DNA from: Planctomycetota bacterium
GTDB lineage: Bacteria > Planctomycetota > Planctomycetia > Planctomycetales > Planctomycetaceae
Reading direction: 5' to 3'
Assembly: GCA_023429275.1 (NCBI GenBank)
Contig: JAEYWB010000773.1
Coordinates: forward strand, 1 to 10,441
DNA: 10,441 nucleotides
Each line of letters begins with the position of its first letter. Within the stretch, counting starts at the first letter, position 1. Positions 6,298 through 10,441 of the stretch are shown here, one piece after another. The translations under genes and the position numbers were made by a program. The notes under the pieces are model-generated. The model worked only from the letters and a program-made list of their open reading frames with translations, was not told the DNA's origin and searched no databases.

Positions 6298-6363
6298 GAA
6301 GGCGTTCACCGCGACGGTCGACACCAGAGTAGCGAACGGCCGTCAATGTTGTCCCGGCCAATC

Positions 6364-6404
6364 CCACGGCAGGGCTCCCAGCGCGTCGCCTGCGCCCCCC
6401 GTGG
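6364..6404 (-). terminator. inverted repeat directly after the GH123-like stop
   Basis: CCACGG (6364-6369) and CCGTGG (6399-6404) are exact inverted arms. Inside them a CAGGGC/GCCTG block pairs with one bulge. The structure begins at the base after the stop codon of the 885-aa gene. It lacks a U-run and has a large asymmetric internal loop, so terminator function is uncertain. Confidence 0.3.
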
Positions 6405-9062
6405 TCACTTCAACAGTTCACCGGCGGCTCGTTTCAGCTCCTCCAGACCTGTCGGCGAGAGCCGCCCGTAGGACGCGGTCCCGGCGTCCTCGTCGTCCGT
6501 CTTCCGGACATCCCCTTCCAGAGGAACGTACTGCTGGACGAACCGCCTCGTCTCGTCGAGCGACCACTGCCGCCGCTCCTTGAGAAGGTGGAGGTACTCG
6601 ATGAGCTGCTCGGCCTCGCGGTACGCCTTGAGCCGGCTGGCGTGGCGGATCACCGTCCGCCCTTCGGCATCCCGGTCGAAGATGAACAGCCCGAGCTGGT
6701 CGGCTTCCTTGAGAGCTTTCCCGGTCTTGTCGACCGTCTGCCACGGGACGAGTCCGGTCGCTCCGGAGAGCCAGGAGTCGAGCGCCCAGGCCTGGAGGTT
6801 GCGGCTCGATTCGTCGACCGGGTTCGACGTGCCATAGACCCACACCTTGAGCCCGTCCCGCTCCATCCGGTCGGTGACGAGACGGCGGTAGTTCCGGAAC
6901 GCCGAGGAGGAGACCACCCACAGGTCGCTCCGCCCGTCGAGCTGGCCCCGGCAGAACTCCGGACGGGAGATGTCGATGCGGTAGTCGATGCGTGGCATGC
7001 CGGCGGTCGTTGCGACGCCGGGGGCCGCTCGCCCCTGGTCGGTCAGTTCGCCATAGAACTGCAGGGCTCGGTAATCCCAGTAGGAGGAGGGTTCGTCAAG
7101 AATCCACGGGGCCTTCGTCTTCTCGTTCAGCGAGCCCTTGTTGTTGAAGTAGACCTGGAACCCCGCCTCGTCCCAGCCCTTCTCTTTCGCAACGCGTGCA
7201 AAGTCGCGGAGGATGTTGACGTACGTCTCGCCGTACTTCGGGTCCTCCTTGAAGGCGATGTAGGCGTCCGGATCGCCGTTGAACGAGGCCCGGCAGTTGA
7301 GCGGCCAGCTCTCGTGGAAGGTGAGGTAGAAGCCCGGGACGGGGATGGGACCGCGGTGGCCTTCCTGGAACAGCGAGCCATCGAGGACGGGGCCGAACGC
7401 TTCGGCGAAGTCGTCCCAGTAGGCGTGGGTCGCCCCCGGCTCGATGGCGTCATACTTCCGGTTGTCCATCCGGCGGCCGGAGCGGAGCCGCATGTCGAGG
7501 TTGCTCTTCCTCGCGCCCGGCGCGGCGGTGTTGTGAGAGTAGTGGAGGATGTTGGCGTGGACTCGATGGTCATAGGCAATCTTCTGCAGGGCGTAGTAGT
7601 CGTCGACATGATCGGGCAGGCCGTAGCCATTCATTTCGCAGAGGAAGGTCGCCTTGCGGGGGAGAGCGAACGGCATCACTGTGAGCCGGAGCGGAATGCC
7701 CCTCCCGTCCGAGATCGTGAGGGTTCCGCGCCGCTCACCGGCCGCGGCGTCGAACGGGACATAGACGTCCGCAAACACCGCCGCATCGTGGTCCGGGTCG
7801 AGCGGCAGCGTCTCCGGCATCGGCAGGAGGGGATCGGGAATCGCTCGACCTTTCGCCGCGACGTAAACCGCCCGGTTCAGCTCCGTCCGGAGAGGAGCAC
7901 CATCCCAGGTGACTTTGAGCGAAACCGGCCCCGTGCCGCGGAGCAGGATCTGGAAACCGACCACCTCCCCGGCGGCCCCGATCAGGTCGGCTTGCCCGCC
8001 GTCGAACAGCGGGTTCCGCGTCCGGTAGCCTGACGGGAGTTCGCCGACAGGCTTGCCGTCGCGGTCAAAGCGGTCGGTGACAGGCAGGACCGAGACCCCG
8101 GCGATCGCGGCCTTCGCTTCAGGCGCCCTGGGCGACTCCCGGCCGGGAATCGACTCCTCCCGAAAGAGAACCGTCCGGATCGAGACTGGGGGAGACTTCC
8201 TTCCGGTCCGGCTGAGCGTGACGACCTGGACCTCCCGTTCGCCGGCGCTCCGGCCGGGAAGTTCGAGATCCCGCAGAGGAATCGTCTGCGATTTGCCGGG
8301 CTCGACGAGCGGGATGTTGTGCCGCGGCACCATCACGCCATCGACCTTCACCTCGTAGGCAAAGCCTTCACGCGGCGCGGTGAGCGTCAGCCGGGCGGAA
8401 TCCTGCTCGACCGGGACGACCCGAAGAGCCTCCGCCGCGCCGGGAGCGGGATCGGGGGAGTCGTCCAGTTCCACCTGAAGGAGGGGCCGCTTCCCCCATT
8501 GTTCCCGGGCGAAGATCGTCGGATTCCGGCCGTAGTCGGCGTCGTGTTCGTGAATCGCGATCCCGTGGGCGACGCCGATCGCAAGGGCATGCACCATGTC
8601 CGGCGGAACATCCCACGCATATCGCCCGTCCACGGTCTGCGTCGGCGTCGAGTGGGTGAGCGTGAAGCTGTTTCCGCCGGCGACCGCGGGGAACCGGGTT
8701 CCCGGGGTGCCCCAGCCTTCGAACTTCTCATGACCGGAAGTGAGGCCGCTGGATCGGGATTCCTCCCACGGAGCCGCGATCGTCGAGAGGGTGACGCCCG
8801 TGATCTTCTGTTCGGCGGGATAGCAGAGGAGCCGCGCCGACCGGACCCGCCTGCCGGCGATGCCCTTCGTGTCGAACGCCATTGCGACGATGTGCTGGTT
8901 CCCCTTGATCCGGATCCGTCCCTGTTCCCCCGCGTTCTGCGACCACTCGCCGTCGACGAGGACGATCGAGTTGTCGCGGGTGGCGGGAAGGTCGATCGGA
9001 GCGGCCACGGCGGCTCGAACGACAAGGAGCCATCCCAGAAAGGCCAATACGTGAGCGCGCAT
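6405..9062 (-). CDS. exported GH123/DUF4091-like protein with N-terminal CBM96/DNRLRE-like module
   Basis: This is an 885-aa multidomain secreted protein. Signal peptide at 1-20 (AVA before AP). Residues about 25-200 resemble the DNRLRE/CBM96 beta-sandwich fold: TRDNSIVLVDG, then VAMAFDTKGIAGRRVRSARL, and closing strand RPLLQVELDD. About 210-470 hold further beta-rich linker domains. Residues about 475-830 resemble the GH123-like/DUF4091 barrel: MNGYGLPDH near 477, GFYLTFHESWPLNC (577-590), WILDEPSSYWDY (653-664) and NLQAWALDSWLSGATGLVPW (755-774), ending with RHASRLKAYREAEQLIEYLHLL (807-827). D656-E657 matches the adjacent Asp-Glu pair used by GH123 N-acetylgalactosaminidases for substrate-assisted catalysis; actual substrate is unproven. 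ATG 9062 has GGGAG 6 nt upstream; the frame runs open to 9629 but that part is a shadow of the helicase gene. It starts 32 bp after the helicase stop, so the two could share a transcript. Domain boundaries are by eye. Confidence 0.87.
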   Translation of the reverse strand: MRAHVLAFLGWLLVVRAAVAAPIDLPATRDNSIVLVDGEWSQNAGEQGRIRIKGNQHIVAMAFDTKGIAGRRVRSARLLCYPAEQKITGVTLSTIAAPWEESRSSGLTSGHEKFEGWGTPGTRFPAVAGGNSFTLTHSTPTQTVDGRYAWDVPPDMVHALAIGVAHGIAIHEHDADYGRNPTIFAREQWGKRPLLQVELDDSPDPAPGAAEALRVVPVEQDSARLTLTAPREGFAYEVKVDGVMVPRHNIPLVEPGKSQTIPLRDLELPGRSAGEREVQVVTLSRTGRKSPPVSIRTVLFREESIPGRESPRAPEAKAAIAGVSVLPVTDRFDRDGKPVGELPSGYRTRNPLFDGGQADLIGAAGEVVGFQILLRGTGPVSLKVTWDGAPLRTELNRAVYVAAKGRAIPDPLLPMPETLPLDPDHDAAVFADVYVPFDAAAGERRGTLTISDGRGIPLRLTVMPFALPRKATFLCEMNGYGLPDHVDDYYALQKIAYDHRVHANILHYSHNTAAPGARKSNLDMRLRSGRRMDNRKYDAIEPGATHAYWDDFAEAFGPVLDGSLFQEGHRGPIPVPGFYLTFHESWPLNCRASFNGDPDAYIAFKEDPKYGETYVNILRDFARVAKEKGWDEAGFQVYFNNKGSLNEKTKAPWILDEPSSYWDYRALQFYGELTDQGRAAPGVATTAGMPRIDYRIDISRPEFCRGQLDGRSDLWVVSSSAFRNYRRLVTDRMERDGLKVWVYGTSNPVDESSRNLQAWALDSWLSGATGLVPWQTVDKTGKALKEADQLGLFIFDRDAEGRTVIRHASRLKAYREAEQLIEYLHLLKERRQWSLDETRRFVQQYVPLEGDVRKTDDEDAGTASYGRLSPTGLEELKRAAGELLK

Positions 9063-9094
9063 GCCGATCTCCCGGGCGTGTGAGAACAAAGCCG

Positions 9095-10441
9095 TCAAAC
9101 GTTTTCGACCCGGCCGGCATGAAGGAACACGAGCCGGGTCGAGATGCGGCTTTCCGCAAGCCGGTAGATCCGGGCCGCCGCACGTCGGTAAAGCTGAAGC
9201 TGCTGCCGGTAGGTCTCGATCTTGTCGCCGACCGAGGCGTCTCCGTGGATCAGGGCGTCGGTCTTGAAGTCGAGGATGTCCGCCGCCAGGACCCGGTTGC
9301 CGCGGCGCATCACGACGATCCGGTCGATCGTTCCGGCGATGACCTCCCCTTCGTCGACGACGGAGAACCGGCGTTCGACCTCCACCCCCAGATCGAGCTC
9401 CCCTTCGGCCAGCTCGCGGAGGATGTCGGGACCGAGAGCGAGACCGCGGGGAGGGAGATAGCTTCGCCGCGAGAGAGCCGCCGCGAGGGGGGGGCTCCGC
9501 AGCATCGCCTGGAACTGCGACACGAGCCGGCCGACTTCTTCCTTCGGGGCGCCATGCCGGGCCGCGATCGCGCGGAGGGTCTCGTCCCGCGGCCGTCCTT
9601 CGTCGAGCCACTTCACCGCTTCGAACCACTTGTGGAACAGCACGCCTCGATCGAGCGACTCGGCCGTTCCAAGCCGGAGGTAGCTCGACAGCCGGACCCG
9701 CTCGCCGGCCTCCTCCTTCGCGCGCGAGGGGGTGATCCGCCGCCGTCCGCGGAGCCGGCCCCCCTCCATCGGGGCGAACGAGATCTCGACCGGCTCGGCG
9801 GGCGAGGGCTCCGGCAACGTTTCCGCCGATTGAGCCGCACCGGGGAATGTTCGATACCAGTCCGGGTCCCCTGTCTCGAACAGGAGCTGTCCCGGGGCGG
9901 GAGGGGCGCCATCCGTCAGGCTCGCCCGGACGAGCCCCGCATAGGTCTTCGGCAGGCTTTTCTCGTTCGGACGGGGCAGCACGATCATGTGCAGCGCATG
10001 GGCCGCACGGGTCAGCATGACGTACAGGACGCTGAGCGCCTCGGTCGTCGTCCGGGCCTCGGTCTCGGCGAAGACATCCTGCAGCGGAAGCGGGAGCTGC
10101 TCGACGTGGACGCGGTCCCGGTACAGCATCACCCGGTCGGGGGAGGCCATCGGATCGGGCAGCCCATAGACGTGCGAGGGGGTCCGTGGGGAGAGGTCGC
10201 TGTCGAGCTCCGGCAGGACGACGATGTCGAATTCGAGCCCCTTCGACTGGTGGACGTTCATCACCCGGACCTGGTCCTGCGACGCCTCCTGGACCTTCTG
10301 CGACTCGACGAAGCTGACGAAATCCCGAGGACGGAGCGTCCCCTGGGCCTGATAGGTCCCCGCGAGGTCGACGAGCTGCCGCAGCCGCCGGGCGTCGCGC
10401 GGTCCGCAGGTCGGCATCAGCAGCAGGCCGAGGTCGTACAT
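9095..10441 (-). CDS. addA: AddA/RecB-type helicase-nuclease, C-terminal part (5' truncated)
   Basis: The gene runs off the window end, so only the last 448 residues are seen and the Met at the edge is probably internal. Helicase motif V (MNVHQSKGLEFDIVVLPE, 61-78) and motif VI (LSVLYVMLTRAAHAL, 136-150) identify a UvrD-like superfamily 1A helicase domain. A Pro/Ala/Glu-rich linker (about 155-245) leads to a RecB-type nuclease: H270 in GVLFHKWFE, D373 in GTIDRIV, D391-x-K393 in DILDFKTD, and the QLQLY motif at 414-418. All nuclease residues are present, so it should be active. AddA with AddB resects double-strand breaks for recombination; the gene organisation fits AddA rather than RecB or UvrD because the nuclease is C-terminal and follows the helicase. 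An AddB gene is not in the window; it could lie upstream. The tail ends about 30 residues after QLQLY. RecB or another fused helicase-nuclease is the alternative. Confidence 0.88.
   Translation of the reverse strand: MYDLGLLLMPTCGPRDARRLRQLVDLAGTYQAQGTLRPRDFVSFVESQKVQEASQDQVRVMNVHQSKGLEFDIVVLPELDSDLSPRTPSHVYGLPDPMASPDRVMLYRDRVHVEQLPLPLQDVFAETEARTTTEALSVLYVMLTRAAHALHMIVLPRPNEKSLPKTYAGLVRASLTDGAPPAPGQLLFETGDPDWYRTFPGAAQSAETLPEPSPAEPVEISFAPMEGGRLRGRRRITPSRAKEEAGERVRLSSYLRLGTAESLDRGVLFHKWFEAVKWLDEGRPRDETLRAIAARHGAPKEEVGRLVSQFQAMLRSPPLAAALSRRSYLPPRGLALGPDILRELAEGELDLGVEVERRFSVVDEGEVIAGTIDRIVVMRRGNRVLAADILDFKTDALIHGDASVGDKIETYRQQLQLYRRAAARIYRLAESRISTRLVFLHAGRVENV

Noticed and set aside
6318..6346. 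TTGACG on the - strand as a -35 for the 223-aa protein
   Set aside because: The hexamer matches 5/6, but 17 bp downstream is TGTCGA, with almost no match to a -10, so a promoter is not supported.
6588..8033. A 481-codon + strand frame opposite the GH123-like gene
   Set aside because: The composition is Val/Arg/Asp/Gly-rich with no motif, and the opposite strand carries recognisable protein motifs throughout.

Overview
The window is GC-rich, densely coding bacterial DNA. It suggests a member of the Planctomycetota, most likely Planctomycetaceae-like. This rests on the mix of a formylglycine-type sulfatase, a large exported GH123-like/CBM-like protein, and a bifunctional-nuclease protein whose N-terminus looks like the planctomycete form I remember. 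The assignment is an inference from gene content; no rRNA or other marker gene is present.

Region 1 (1-4020, + strand) is a tight co-directional cluster. In order it holds the C-terminal part of a DUF1254/DUF1214 protein (cut by the window start), an exported HAD-superfamily phosphatase, a cytoplasmic YcaC-like cysteine hydrolase of the isochorismatase superfamily, and an exported arylsulfatase. Gaps are about 29, 25 and 60 bp, so one transcript is likely. No glycoside hydrolase or transporter is interleaved. The set may therefore process a small or aryl-type sulfated or phosphorylated compound rather than a polysaccharide, but the substrate is not visible from sequence. It ends near a perfect 11-bp hairpin (4034-4061) in the 131-bp gap between convergent transcripts.

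Region 2 (4152-6286, - strand) holds three genes, read from right to left. They are a 223-aa exported protein of unknown function with a Tat-like leader, a nitrilase-superfamily amidohydrolase with its Glu-Lys-Cys triad intact, and a 132-aa DUF151/bifunctional nuclease with a GTG start and a very good Shine-Dalgarno. Gaps of 83-123 bp with hairpins and candidate promoters suggest these genes are at least partly independent.

Region 3 (6405-10441, - strand) holds the C-terminal part of an AddA/RecB-type helicase-nuclease (cut by the window end). It is followed 32 bp later by an 885-aa exported protein with an N-terminal CBM96/DNRLRE-like module and a C-terminal GH123/DUF4091-like catalytic region.

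I saw no RNA genes, CRISPR arrays, insertion sequences or phage genes. Many long open frames opposite or out of frame with these genes are GC-driven shadows. The most notable item is the DUF1214-HAD-YcaC-sulfatase set; I recognise its protein families but cannot assign its substrate.
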